Part shown: piece after piece, positions 1-5,818 of the stretch
How the letters are laid out: every line of letters starts with the position of its first letter
Numbering within the stretch: the first letter of the stretch is position 1
From: Paenibacillus sp.
Lineage (GTDB): Bacteria; Bacillota; Bacilli; Paenibacillales; Paenibacillaceae
NCBI GenBank assembly: GCA_029256665.1
Contig: JAQSXN010000286.1
Span: forward strand, 1 to 5,818
DNA: 5,818 nt
Reading direction: 5' to 3'
Made by a program: the position numbers and the translations under genes
Notes under the pieces: generated by a model
Told to the model about the DNA's origin: nothing
The model's input: only the letters and a program-made list of their open reading frames with translations
Database searches by the model: none

Positions 1-1624
1 CCGTCCGTTTGCCCTCCCGCAGCGACTCCAGCGTCTCCTCGGACATGCCAGCTCCGTAATCCTGAATGTCGAAGCCGACACGGTCGTCCTCGAGCCGGGC
101 CGAGATTCGGATAAACGCGCCTTCCTTCTGCATGATGGCGCCGTGCACGTAGCAGTTTTCCACGATCGGCTGGAGCAGCATTTTGATCGTATAATAAGGT
201 CGGGCTTCCGGGTCGATGTCCCACTCGATCATGACTTGGTCCGGGTAACGAAGCTCCTGGATGTCCAGATACGATTCCACGTGCTGCAGCTCCGTCTCGA
301 CCCGGGTCACGTTTACACGGTTGTCCAGCGCGAGCCTGTAGAACGTCGTAAGCGCGTCTATCGCCCGGATCTGCGTCCGGTCGCCTTGATCCATGGCCCG
401 CCATCTGATCAAGCTAAGCGAGTTATAGATAAAATGCGGGTTGATCTGCGCCTGCAGCGCCCGGAACGAATGCTCCCGCTCCTTGAGCCGCGAATGGGTA
501 ATATCGTCGACCAGAGTGCCTAGCTTGCCCGTCATGGAATTGAACAGAATTTCCAGCTCGCCCAGCTCGTCCTTATCCCGGCTGGTAACGGTTACATCAA
601 ATTCTCCTGCGGCTATGTCGTTCATCCGGCTGCCCAGCTTGCGGATCCGCCAGACGATGTTCTTCAGCACGGTGAGCACCATGAACGTGGACAGCAAAAG
701 GAAAAACGCGATGCCGGCAACGATGCCGTACACGATCCCTTTGGATTGACGCTCAAGTTGATCCATATGCAGCACGACGGCTACGCTCCAGCCGGAATCA
801 AGCGTCTCCACGATGATTTGTTTGTCGTCCAGAATGACGCCTTCCGAGACCGTAGCGCCGTCTTCAAGCTGCTCCAGCTCCGGCACGTGGGCGATCGATC
901 CCAGCCGGTCTTCTCTAGATGAGGCCACGATGCGTTTGTTATGATCCATGATGTAGATATCGCCCGCGCCGTTAAACGGATTATCGAACAAATCTCCGAA
1001 TACCGCGCCATAGTCGAGCAGCATATAGGTCGCGCCTATCGTAGAGCCGCTTCCGCTAAACACCTTATGCGACACCATCAGCAGGTCGGGTTCGCCGGGT
1101 ACGTTGATCCAGCGCAGCGACTCCCCCGATTCCAGCGTCTCGTTATACCAATCCGTCTCGGACTGGCCGGCGAAGAATCGGTTTTCCGGCTTCCATAGCA
1201 GCCGGCCATCCTGCACTAGCGTTTCGTTCGTATGGTAGATCCGGAACAGCTCGATGCCGGGCAACAGCTTGCTGGTGGACAAGAACGAACGATCGACGTA
1301 TTCCAGCGTCTGCAGCTGATCGGACATGTCCGCGTGCTCCCGCGACAGCCTTGTCGACAGCTCTCCGTCGGTTGCCGTACGCACGGCCAAGAGATCGTAG
1401 GCTTGCTTGCGGAAATCGATATTTTGCGAGGTCTGGCGGACCGCTTCCTTAATCGTGACCATATAATTGTCCCGCACGCTCTGCAACGTGAAGTAACCTG
1501 CCGCTATACCGAGAATGACCGTAGGCACAAACACGATCAATCCGTACAGAAGCAAGATCTTCCCGCGCAGGCTCAGGCCTCGCGTCACGCGTATCACGTT
1601 TCGTTCGATAAACCGCAGCACCAT
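1..1624 (-). CDS. YesM-family sensor histidine kinase, C-terminus cut by the window edge
   Basis: This is an open frame of 541 codons without a stop, running off the left edge. The protein is a membrane-bound sensor kinase that should autophosphorylate on His and pass phosphate to a response regulator. Visible parts are: a membrane segment at about residues 21-45, an extracytoplasmic sensor region of about 250 residues (46-295, possibly a Cache fold), a second membrane segment at about 298-320, and a HAMP-like linker at 320-372. The phosphoacceptor motif QAQINPHFIYNSL has His397, typical of the His_kinase (LytS/YesM) family. The N-box QPIVEN has Asn490, followed by H494-G495. The first glycine motif is D522-x-G524-x-G526. 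The second glycine motif and the end of the protein are missing, probably some tens of residues. The start is ATG at 1624, with GGGAG 10 nt upstream. The gene begins 44 nt past a terminator stem that follows the binding-protein gene. Its partner regulator, usually of AraC type, is expected just outside the window. The family call is firm; the sensed ligand is unknown. Confidence 0.93.
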   Translation of the reverse strand, partial: MVLRFIERNVIRVTRGLSLRGKILLLYGLIVFVPTVILGIAAGYFTLQSVRDNYMVTIKEAVRQTSQNIDFRKQAYDLLAVRTATDGELSTRLSREHADMSDQLQTLEYVDRSFLSTSKLLPGIELFRIYHTNETLVQDGRLLWKPENRFFAGQSETDWYNETLESGESLRWINVPGEPDLLMVSHKVFSGSGSTIGATYMLLDYGAVFGDLFDNPFNGAGDIYIMDHNKRIVASSREDRLGSIAHVPELEQLEDGATVSEGVILDDKQIIVETLDSGWSVAVVLHMDQLERQSKGIVYGIVAGIAFFLLLSTFMVLTVLKNIVWRIRKLGSRMNDIAAGEFDVTVTSRDKDELGELEILFNSMTGKLGTLVDDITHSRLKEREHSFRALQAQINPHFIYNSLSLIRWRAMDQGDRTQIRAIDALTTFYRLALDNRVNVTRVETELQHVESYLDIQELRYPDQVMIEWDIDPEARPYYTIKMLLQPIVENCYVHGAIMQKEGAFIRISARLEDDRVGFDIQDYGAGMSEETLESLREGKRT

Positions 1625-1658
1625 CCGTCCACCACTCCCGGCCGTTCCGATTAAGATG

Positions 1659-1696
1659 AAAGGCAAACGGAGCAACCCCCGTTACGGGATTGCTCC
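1659..1696 (-). terminator. Intrinsic terminator or attenuator between the binding-protein and kinase genes
   Basis: Read on the minus strand, GGAGCAATCCC (1696-1686) pairs with GGGTTGCTCC (1678-1669) as an 11-bp stem with one G-U pair and a short loop. It is followed by GTTTGCCTTT, an interrupted U-rich tail. It lies 16 nt after the stop of the solute-binding protein and 44 nt before the kinase start. Because the tail is broken by GCC, some read-through is plausible, which would give high expression of the transporter and low expression of the kinase. Confidence 0.6.
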
Positions 1697-1712
1697 TGCC
1701 TTCCACTATTGC

Positions 1713-3386
1713 TTACTTGATCATCGCGTCATACGATGTTTGCCATTCTTCCTTCAGCTCGCTCCAGTGCGCGCGTTTCTCCAGCGCGTCCCGGAACTGG
1801 TTCCAAGCCGTCTCGAACGCCGCGGCGTCCTTCGCCATAATCAGCTTGGCTCTGTACTCCTTGCGCACGATCTCGAGCTCCGGTCCGTATTTCTCCCATA
1901 GACCGCCCGGCACTGCTTTAACCATATCATACGGCTGCGCGCCGCGCACCCCGCCCATCGCGCCGACCTCGGCCGTGAACTCCGACGTTCGTTTCGCGCC
2001 GGCTTTGTCCGCCTCACCGTAGTTCCACCACGGATACCAGTCGTTGTTATAAGACGAAGCCATATATATTTCAGGCGTTACCGACGATTTGCGCGCCACG
2101 TCGCCGCTATTGCGCTCCGCTTTGTACGCCTCGTCGATGTATTTCCATTCGCCCAGCGGCTGGTCTACCCAGTCCCAGAACACGCCTGCAGGACCTTCGT
2201 TGATGACCTGCTGCTGCTCCGCTTTAGGCTGCAAAGCGTAATCGAAAAATTTCAGAATCGCTTCTAGATTTTTGGAATCCTTGCTCACGTAAACGTCGTA
2301 GCCCGGGTACGGGTTCACGACTTGGTTGGCGCCGACCTTCTCTACGCCTTCCACTTTAGGGAACGGCACGACTTGGTAGAACCAGCCCGGCTCCGTCGGT
2401 CCGTCGAGCGTCTCCCACAGCGTCGCGTCGACGTTGAAGAAGCTGCCTACGTTCAAGGCGGTGCGTCCGGATTTGTTTTTCTCCTTGTAACGCTCCTTCT
2501 TGTCCGTCACGACCTCGGGGTCGATCAGCTCGGCTTGGTACATCTTGTTCAGCCATTCGTAAGCCGCTTTGTACTGAGGGTCGTCGTACAGCAGAACGAA
2601 CTCGCCGTTTTTCTCTTCGACCGGAATGACGCCGCCCGCGCTGCCCGTCGTCACGCCGAAGGCGCTCAGAACCGCGTTTTCGTCGTTCCAGCCGATCGTG
2701 TCGCTCGGATCCATCAGGAAGCCCATCGGATTAAGCGGCTTGCCCGCCGCGTCCTTCACCGTTGCCGCTTTGGCCAAATACTGCTCCACGCCTGCAAGCG
2801 TAGACAGATCCTCCAGCTTCATGCCGACTTGCTCCAGCACGTCCGTCCGCACAAGCCAGGTTTGCGAAGCCCAGCCCGGCCACGGATTGTCCGGGTTCTG
2901 GTCGAACCAGGTCGGGATGGACCAGATGTGGCCGTCCGCGTCCTTCATCTCCTCCAGATATTCCTTCGGAATCGAAGCGAGGCCCGGGTATTTGTCCGGC
3001 ATGTCGAAATATTGCTCCAGCGACTGGATCTTCTTGGAGCGCAGCATCGCGTTCTCCACCGTCTCGCTGCGGCTGAAGATCGCCGCGTCCTTGAAGCCGC
3101 CCGTGTTGAGCTTCAGGTTCAATGCTGTCGCAGCGTCGCCTTGCGTCGCTTCCAGCGTCACGCCGACTCCCGGCTCCTTTTCCTTCCAGTGCTTCTGCAC
3201 GGAGCTGTCGTTATTGATCGTAGCCGACCAACCCAGCCAAAGATTAAATTCCGTGCTGCCTCCAGCCGCCCCGTTGTTGCCGGATGCCGAAGGTTCTTCC
3301 TTCGCGCCGCCCGAGCAGCCTGCCAATACGAGCGTCGTTGCCAATGCGGCAGCGATCGCGCCTTTCCTTGTTGTTCCCCACTTCAT
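1713..3386 (-). CDS. Extracellular solute-binding lipoprotein of a carbohydrate ABC importer
   Basis: A 557-residue binding protein expected to be anchored to the outer face of the membrane and to deliver a sugar or oligosaccharide to the two permeases encoded just upstream. The N-terminus has a basic start (Lys2, Arg7, Lys8), a hydrophobic stretch at 9-21 and the lipobox LAGC with Cys24 as the lipidation site. A flexible Gly/Ser/Ala/Asn linker covers about 25-44. The body (45-557) resembles the large LplA/YtcQ-type binding proteins of solute-binding family 1. The mature part is rich in tryptophan (22 Trp), with clusters such as W404-W406-W414 and DWYPWWNYGE around 449-458, which suits stacking against sugar rings. 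The start at 3386 is chosen over an in-frame ATG at 3452 because it has a strong ribosome site at the right distance and puts the signal peptide at the N-terminus. The stop is TAA at 1713-1715. No neighbouring enzyme reveals the substrate. Confidence 0.93.
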   Translation of the reverse strand: MKWGTTRKGAIAAALATTLVLAGCSGGAKEEPSASGNNGAAGGSTEFNLWLGWSATINNDSSVQKHWKEKEPGVGVTLEATQGDAATALNLKLNTGGFKDAAIFSRSETVENAMLRSKKIQSLEQYFDMPDKYPGLASIPKEYLEEMKDADGHIWSIPTWFDQNPDNPWPGWASQTWLVRTDVLEQVGMKLEDLSTLAGVEQYLAKAATVKDAAGKPLNPMGFLMDPSDTIGWNDENAVLSAFGVTTGSAGGVIPVEEKNGEFVLLYDDPQYKAAYEWLNKMYQAELIDPEVVTDKKERYKEKNKSGRTALNVGSFFNVDATLWETLDGPTEPGWFYQVVPFPKVEGVEKVGANQVVNPYPGYDVYVSKDSKNLEAILKFFDYALQPKAEQQQVINEGPAGVFWDWVDQPLGEWKYIDEAYKAERNSGDVARKSSVTPEIYMASSYNNDWYPWWNYGEADKAGAKRTSEFTAEVGAMGGVRGAQPYDMVKAVPGGLWEKYGPELEIVRKEYRAKLIMAKDAAAFETAWNQFRDALEKRAHWSELKEEWQTSYDAMIK

Positions 3387-3394
3387 GTTGGTTG

Positions 3395-3402
3395 CCTCCC
3401 CC
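3395..3402 (-). promoter_or_regulatory. Ribosome binding site of the solute-binding protein gene
   Basis: GGGGGAGG on the minus strand lies 8 nt before ATG 3386. It decides the start: the alternative ATG at 3452 would add 22 residues in front of a normal lipoprotein signal peptide and has no comparable site. Confidence 0.8.
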
Positions 3403-3440
3403 TGCAATGATGTTACGGTAAGTCGGTATATGGTTGAATC

Positions 3441-3471
3441 ATTATACCCCATGCGATAGGCCGGTTTTCAA
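3441..3471 (-). promoter_or_regulatory. Candidate internal promoter for the solute-binding protein gene
   Basis: TTGAAA (3471-3466) starts directly after the stop codon of the second permease, and a perfect TATAAT lies at 3446-3441. The spacer is 19 bp, longer than the optimal 17, so this is a moderate SigA-type candidate. Transcription would begin near 3434, giving a leader of about 48 nt. An inverted repeat GGTATA (3425-3430) / TATACC (3443-3448) overlaps the -10 element and probable start point, and could be a regulator site. A separate promoter would fit the need for more binding protein than permease. Confidence 0.4.
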
Positions 3472-4365
3472 TCAGCCTTTGACGGAACCGATCAGCACGC
3501 CTTTGACAAAATACTTCTGCAAGAACGGATACACGCATAGGATCGGCAATGCGCTGACCATGACGACGGCCATCTTGATCGACATCAGCGTGATGTTCTG
3601 CGACGAGCCGCGCGCCAGCGCTTCCTGATTGTTGTTCGAGCCCATGACGGCGGACAGATCGGATGCGTTAAGCAGCTGCTGCAAGAAAGTCTGCACCGGA
3701 ATCAGCGATTGATCCGAGACGTAGAACGCGCCGGCGAACCAGTCGTTCCAGTGACCGACCGCGGTGAACAACCCTAGTGCGGCCAGCATCGGCTTCGAGA
3801 GCGGCATGATGATCTGGAACAGGATCCGCACGGGACCCGCGCCGTCGAGCTCCGCCGATTCGATCAGCGCTTCCGGGATGCCTTGCAGAAACTTCAGCAT
3901 GACGAACATGTTCCAAGCCGAGAACGCGGCCGGGATGATGTATACGAGGAACGTGTTCGTTAATCCTAGATTAAAGAGTTGAATGTAGAGCGGCACCAAG
4001 CCGCCGCTGAAAAGCATCGTGATGAGCACGTAGGCCAGAATGCCTTTGCGCATCGGCAGACCGCGGTACGACAAGCCGTATGCGGCGAGCAGCGTGACGA
4101 ACATTCCGACGATCGTGCCGAGGATCGTTCTGGCGATCGTGATCAGATATGCGCCTCGGATTACCTCGTTGCCGAGCACGATTTCATAGTTGATTAGCGT
4201 AAACGATCTCGGCCACAAGTACACGCCGCCTCTAGCCGCATCCGCTCCTTCGTTCAAGGAGATCGCGAGCATGTACAGGAACGGATAGATGACGCTTAAG
4301 CACAGCAGCGACAACAACACGACGATGATGGTCTGACCGACCTTTTCTCCTACTGATAGTCTCAT
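3472..4365 (-). CDS. Carbohydrate ABC transporter permease, LplC/YtcP type
   Basis: A 297-residue inner-membrane subunit, the second half of the translocation channel of the importer. It shows about six hydrophobic segments, near residues 11-35, 73-97, 108-130, 139-159, 193-205 and 262-282. The cytoplasmic EAA loop that contacts the ATPase is at about 165-190 (EALIESAELDGAG, then IIMPLSKP). The C-terminus, YPFLQKYFVKGVLIGSVKG, is the characteristic ending of the YtcP/LplC group, so the protein is full length. It starts 3 nt after the stop of the first permease; the nearby Shine-Dalgarno signal is weak (AAGGG, about 13 nt away), so translation is probably coupled to the upstream gene. It ends with TGA at 3472-3474, 85 nt before the binding-protein start. 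The family is clear; the transported sugar is not. Confidence 0.95.
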   Translation of the reverse strand: MRLSVGEKVGQTIIVVLLSLLCLSVIYPFLYMLAISLNEGADAARGGVYLWPRSFTLINYEIVLGNEVIRGAYLITIARTILGTIVGMFVTLLAAYGLSYRGLPMRKGILAYVLITMLFSGGLVPLYIQLFNLGLTNTFLVYIIPAAFSAWNMFVMLKFLQGIPEALIESAELDGAGPVRILFQIIMPLSKPMLAALGLFTAVGHWNDWFAGAFYVSDQSLIPVQTFLQQLLNASDLSAVMGSNNNQEALARGSSQNITLMSIKMAVVMVSALPILCVYPFLQKYFVKGVLIGSVKG

Positions 4366-4368
4366 CGA

Positions 4369-5259
4369 TTACCAAAGCCCTTCGCCGTTTATTTTGCGCG
4401 ACAATCCGTTCGTTACCAGCACCAGAATCAGGGCGATAATGGACGATATCAGCCCGACGGCCGTCGCCATGCCGAAGTAGCCCTGCTGCAAGCCGCTTCT
4501 TAGCACGTACGTATCCAGAACGTCCGCTACCGACATGTTCGCCGAGTTCATCATCGGGTAGATTTGATCCATGCCTACCGTGATCAAGCTCGGAATGCTC
4601 AGAATCAGCACGATGGAGATGGTCGGCATAATGCCCGGCAACGTGATGTTGCGAATTTGCGCCCATTTGCCGGCGCCTTCGACCTTCGCCGCTTCGTACA
4701 GCTGAGGGTCGATCGCCGTAATCGCGGCAAGATACAGAATCGTGTTCCAGCCGACTTCCTTCCAGAGGCCGCTGCCGACGATCATCGGACGGAACCACTC
4801 CGTCGAGCCCAGGAAGAAGATCGATTCGTTGCCCGTCTTCTGGATCACGTCGTTGACTAACCCGCCGTCCAGCGTCAGGAACGATTGCAGAATGTACGCA
4901 ACGACGATCCAAGAAAAGAAGTGGGGCAAGTAGCTCACGGATTGAACGAAACGTTTGAAGCCCGAATGCAAAATTTCGTTAATCATTAAGGCCAATAATA
5001 TGGGAGCCGGAAATCCGAAGATAAACTTCAGCACCGAAATATAAAGCGTATTGGTCACGACGACCCAGAATTGAGGTTCCTGCAAAAACGAAAAATTATC
5101 GAAGCCTACCCATGCGCTGTTCCAAATCGACGATCCGATCTGGAAGTCCCTGAAGGCGATCTGAATGCCCGCCATCGGTACGTAGTTGAACAAAAACAAC
5201 AGCACGACGGCCGGCAAAATCATGGCATACTGCCAACGGTATTTATAAAGTCTACCCAT
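4369..5259 (-). CDS. Carbohydrate ABC transporter permease, LplB/YteP type
   Basis: A 296-residue inner-membrane subunit and first gene of the transporter operon. It forms a heterodimeric channel with the product of the next gene. Hydrophobic segments lie near residues 11-31, 69-93, 111-129, 168-184, 211-229 and 262-284. The EAA loop is at about 187-211 (LYEAAKVEGAGKWAQIRNI, then TLPGI), with the conserved Gly needed to dock on the ATPase. The N-terminal pattern, a short basic start then a membrane segment with NYVPMAGIQIAF, and the C-terminal NGLSRKINGEGLW are typical of the LplB/YteP group. In B. subtilis the relatives YteP-YtcP work with YtcQ and the shared ATPase MsmX. The start ATG 5259 has a strong ribosome site 7 nt upstream. 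No ATPase gene is present beside it. Confidence 0.95.
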   Translation of the reverse strand: MGRLYKYRWQYAMILPAVVLLFLFNYVPMAGIQIAFRDFQIGSSIWNSAWVGFDNFSFLQEPQFWVVVTNTLYISVLKFIFGFPAPILLALMINEILHSGFKRFVQSVSYLPHFFSWIVVAYILQSFLTLDGGLVNDVIQKTGNESIFFLGSTEWFRPMIVGSGLWKEVGWNTILYLAAITAIDPQLYEAAKVEGAGKWAQIRNITLPGIMPTISIVLILSIPSLITVGMDQIYPMMNSANMSVADVLDTYVLRSGLQQGYFGMATAVGLISSIIALILVLVTNGLSRKINGEGLW

Positions 5260-5266
5260 CTACGTT

Positions 5267-5274
5267 CCCCTCCT
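5267..5274 (-). promoter_or_regulatory. Strong ribosome binding site of the first permease gene
   Basis: AGGAGGGG on the minus strand, 7 nt before ATG 5259, is the best Shine-Dalgarno match in the window. It fixes the start of the first permease and suggests this is the first translated gene of the transporter operon. Confidence 0.85.
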
Positions 5275-5316
5275 GCAAACAATGATAAGCCTTTCGCGAA
5301 ATCGGAACCATATAAC

Positions 5317-5344
5317 AACGGTTGGTTATCTATCGCATCTATTT
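5317..5344 (+). repeat. Possible degenerate fifth copy of the intergenic element
   Basis: AACGGTTG at 5317-5324 matches the conserved end of the array element exactly. It is followed, after a few extra bases, by CGCATCTATTT, which resembles the CGCTTATT end. It would have the same orientation as the two plus-strand copies and lies 87 bp left of the first one. The resemblance is partial and needs insertions to align. Confidence 0.35.
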
Positions 5345-5403
5345 GTTGTTTGCGCTGTTCCCGCTTCAACCAGCTGCCTGCTTCTTCTCGGCCAATTCGA
5401 ACG

Positions 5404-5586
5404 TAACGGTTGTCAGGAAGCTTATTGCTCCCCAATTTCCGGTTTTTACAATCTAACGGATGCCAGGAAGCTTATTGGACTTAGATGGACCCAATACCGC
5501 TTCATTTACGCTACTTAAGCGCTACGGCAACCGTTAGCCAAGAACCCCCGTCATTTTGAGCCGAATAAGCGCTGTGGCAACCGTTA
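5404..5586. repeat. Four-copy, symmetric array of a 23-bp element
   Basis: Two plus-strand copies (5404-5426 and 5454-5476; 21 of 23 bases identical) face two minus-strand copies (5536-5514 and 5586-5564; 19 of 23 identical). Each copy reads TAACGGTTGCC at one end and GCTTATT or a close variant at the other. Copies 1 and 4 agree at 18 of 23 bases. The start-to-start distance is exactly 50 bp in both pairs, and copies 1/4 and 2/3 are centred on the same axis near 5495, so the whole 183 bp is a large imperfect inverted repeat with a 37-nt centre. The 27-nt spacers match only weakly across the axis (11 of 27). The layout resembles the small dispersed intergenic repeats of Paenibacillaceae, but that link is from memory and unconfirmed. 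Confidence 0.85.
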
Positions 5587-5642
5587 AAATTTCCGCAACT
5601 CCGAGTCTTCGAGTCTTCGAGTCTCCGAATCTCTAAGTCCAA
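5475..5642. repeat. 11-bp inverted repeat linking the array centre to the octamer tract
   Basis: TTGGACTTAGA at 5475-5485, at the start of the array's central segment, recurs in inverted form as TCTAAGTCCAA at 5632-5642, just beyond the octamer tract. The match is exact. It may be a duplicated fragment from rearrangement of the repeats, or chance. Confidence 0.5.
5602..5633. repeat. Short tandem repeat, four units of 8 bp
   Basis: The octamer CGAGTCTT occurs at 5602-5609 and 5610-5617, then decays to CGAGTCTC (5618-5625) and CGAATCTC (5626-5633), with TAAGTC as a possible remnant of a fifth unit. It lies 15 bp from the outermost array copy. The unit length is not a multiple of three, but no gene spans it convincingly, so a phase-variation role is not supported. 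Confidence 0.85.
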
Positions 5643-5702
5643 ACCCAGTCAACAAACTTGCAACCTTTGCACTGTCAGAGTCATATATCGTGCCCACAAC
5701 AC

Positions 5703-5742
5703 AAAATGCCGCGACCCTCACCATCAGGTGAAAGCCGCGGCA
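5703..5742 (-). terminator. Intrinsic terminator of an upstream minus-strand transcript
   Basis: TGCCGCG (5707-5713) pairs with CGCGGCA (5736-5742), and inside it TCACC (5718-5722) pairs with GGTGA (5727-5731) around a 4-nt loop, with a 4x4 internal loop between. Both stems share one axis. On the minus strand the stem is followed by TTTTGTGTTGT, a U-rich tail. The plus-strand side has no such tail, so the terminator works for minus-strand transcription and separates the transporter operon from a gene to the right. Confidence 0.65.
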
Positions 5743-5776
5743 ATCGGAGCGTATGAATGTTGCATTTGGGGGAAAC

Positions 5777-5818
5777 TTAAAAGAGATGCCTTGCTCCGAA
5801 ATCATCTCGCGGAGCTGC
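5777..5818 (-). CDS. Possible 3' end of an upstream gene, only the last codons in view
   Basis: The terminator at 5703-5742 implies a minus-strand gene ending nearby. One frame open from the right edge gives 13 residues (AAPRDDFGARHLF) and stops with TAA at 5777-5779, 34 nt before the hairpin, which is a normal distance. A second frame (QLREMISEQGISFKF...) has more typical G/C third positions at first, but runs through the hairpin and the octamer repeats to 5584. Too little is visible to choose between them with confidence or to name a product. Confidence 0.2.
   Translation of the reverse strand, partial: AAPRDDFGARHLF

Larger units (their letters stand above)
5275..5818. other. Long intergenic region upstream of the transporter operon, repeat-rich
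   Basis: No credible complete gene is seen on either strand in these 544 bp. The short open frames here cross repeats or a terminator and show no recognisable family. The region should contain the promoter of the permease operon, but no convincing -35/-10 pair was found. The best partial signals are TTGAAG near 5366-5371 without a good -10, and TATCAT at 5287-5282, which is too close to the ribosome site. Activation by an AraC-type regulator at a weak promoter would explain this. From right to left the region contains a minus-strand terminator, an octamer tandem repeat, a symmetric repeat array and a small palindrome TTTCGCGAAA at 5292-5301. Confidence 0.75.

Noticed and set aside
3387..3452. 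Upstream in-frame start for the binding protein at 3452
   Set aside because: It would place 22 residues before a standard lipoprotein signal peptide, lacks a good ribosome site and would overlap the candidate promoter.
2322..3459. Long plus-strand open frames opposite the binding-protein gene (362 and 277 codons)
   Set aside because: They are antisense to a clear gene and arise from its codon bias; the translations are Arg/Leu/Ser-rich with no family features.
5358..5371. CcpA cre-like site in the minus-strand TTGAAGCGGGAACA
   Set aside because: It matches only about 10 of 14 consensus positions and misses key bases, so it is not better than chance.
5404..5586. CRISPR array
   Set aside because: There are only four copies, two of them inverted, with diverged repeats and no cas genes. 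The geometry is palindromic, not a head-to-tail repeat-spacer series.
5584..5805. 73-codon minus-strand frame in the intergenic region
   Set aside because: It spans a terminator hairpin and the octamer repeats and ends in a repeat copy, with no recognisable domain. Only its first codons could belong to an upstream gene.
5753..5818. Plus-strand frame starting at ATG 5753 (MNVAFGG...) open to the right edge
   Set aside because: The GGAG before it is only 3 nt from the ATG, and too little is visible to support a gene.

Overview
The window looks like a piece of a Paenibacillus-type genome (Bacillota, Paenibacillaceae; an inference from gene families and style, not from a marker gene). It is moderately GC-rich. 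The carbohydrate ABC importer has no ATPase gene of its own and sits beside a YesM-type sensor histidine kinase, a layout that such genomes carry in many copies. All recognisable genes are on the minus strand, so transcription runs from right to left.

Layout in transcription order. Positions 5275-5818 hold no convincing complete gene. This stretch contains an intrinsic terminator for whatever lies upstream (5703-5742), an 8-bp tandem repeat (5602-5633), and a symmetric four-copy repeat array (5404-5586) with a possible degenerate fifth copy at about 5317-5344. Next come two inner-membrane permease subunits, 5259-4369 (LplB/YteP type) and 4365-3472 (LplC/YtcP type), separated by 3 nt. An 85-nt gap with a candidate internal promoter leads to a large Trp-rich lipoprotein solute-binding protein (3386-1713). 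A stem-loop terminator (1669-1696) follows. Last is a YesM-family sensor histidine kinase starting at 1624 and running off the left edge, complete through its first glycine-rich ATP-binding motif but missing its C-terminus.

How the genes work together (inference from the families): the lipoprotein captures a sugar or oligosaccharide outside the membrane, the two permeases form the channel, and energy probably comes from a shared MsmX-type ATPase encoded elsewhere. The kinase probably senses the sugar or its binding protein and passes phosphate to an AraC-type response regulator, most likely encoded just beyond position 1. The substrate cannot be read from the sequence, because no glycoside hydrolase or catabolic gene is in view.

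The genes belong to well-known families. The least explained part is the intergenic region upstream of the permeases. There, four related 23-bp elements lie as two inverted pairs with exact 50-bp spacing and a common symmetry axis near 5495.
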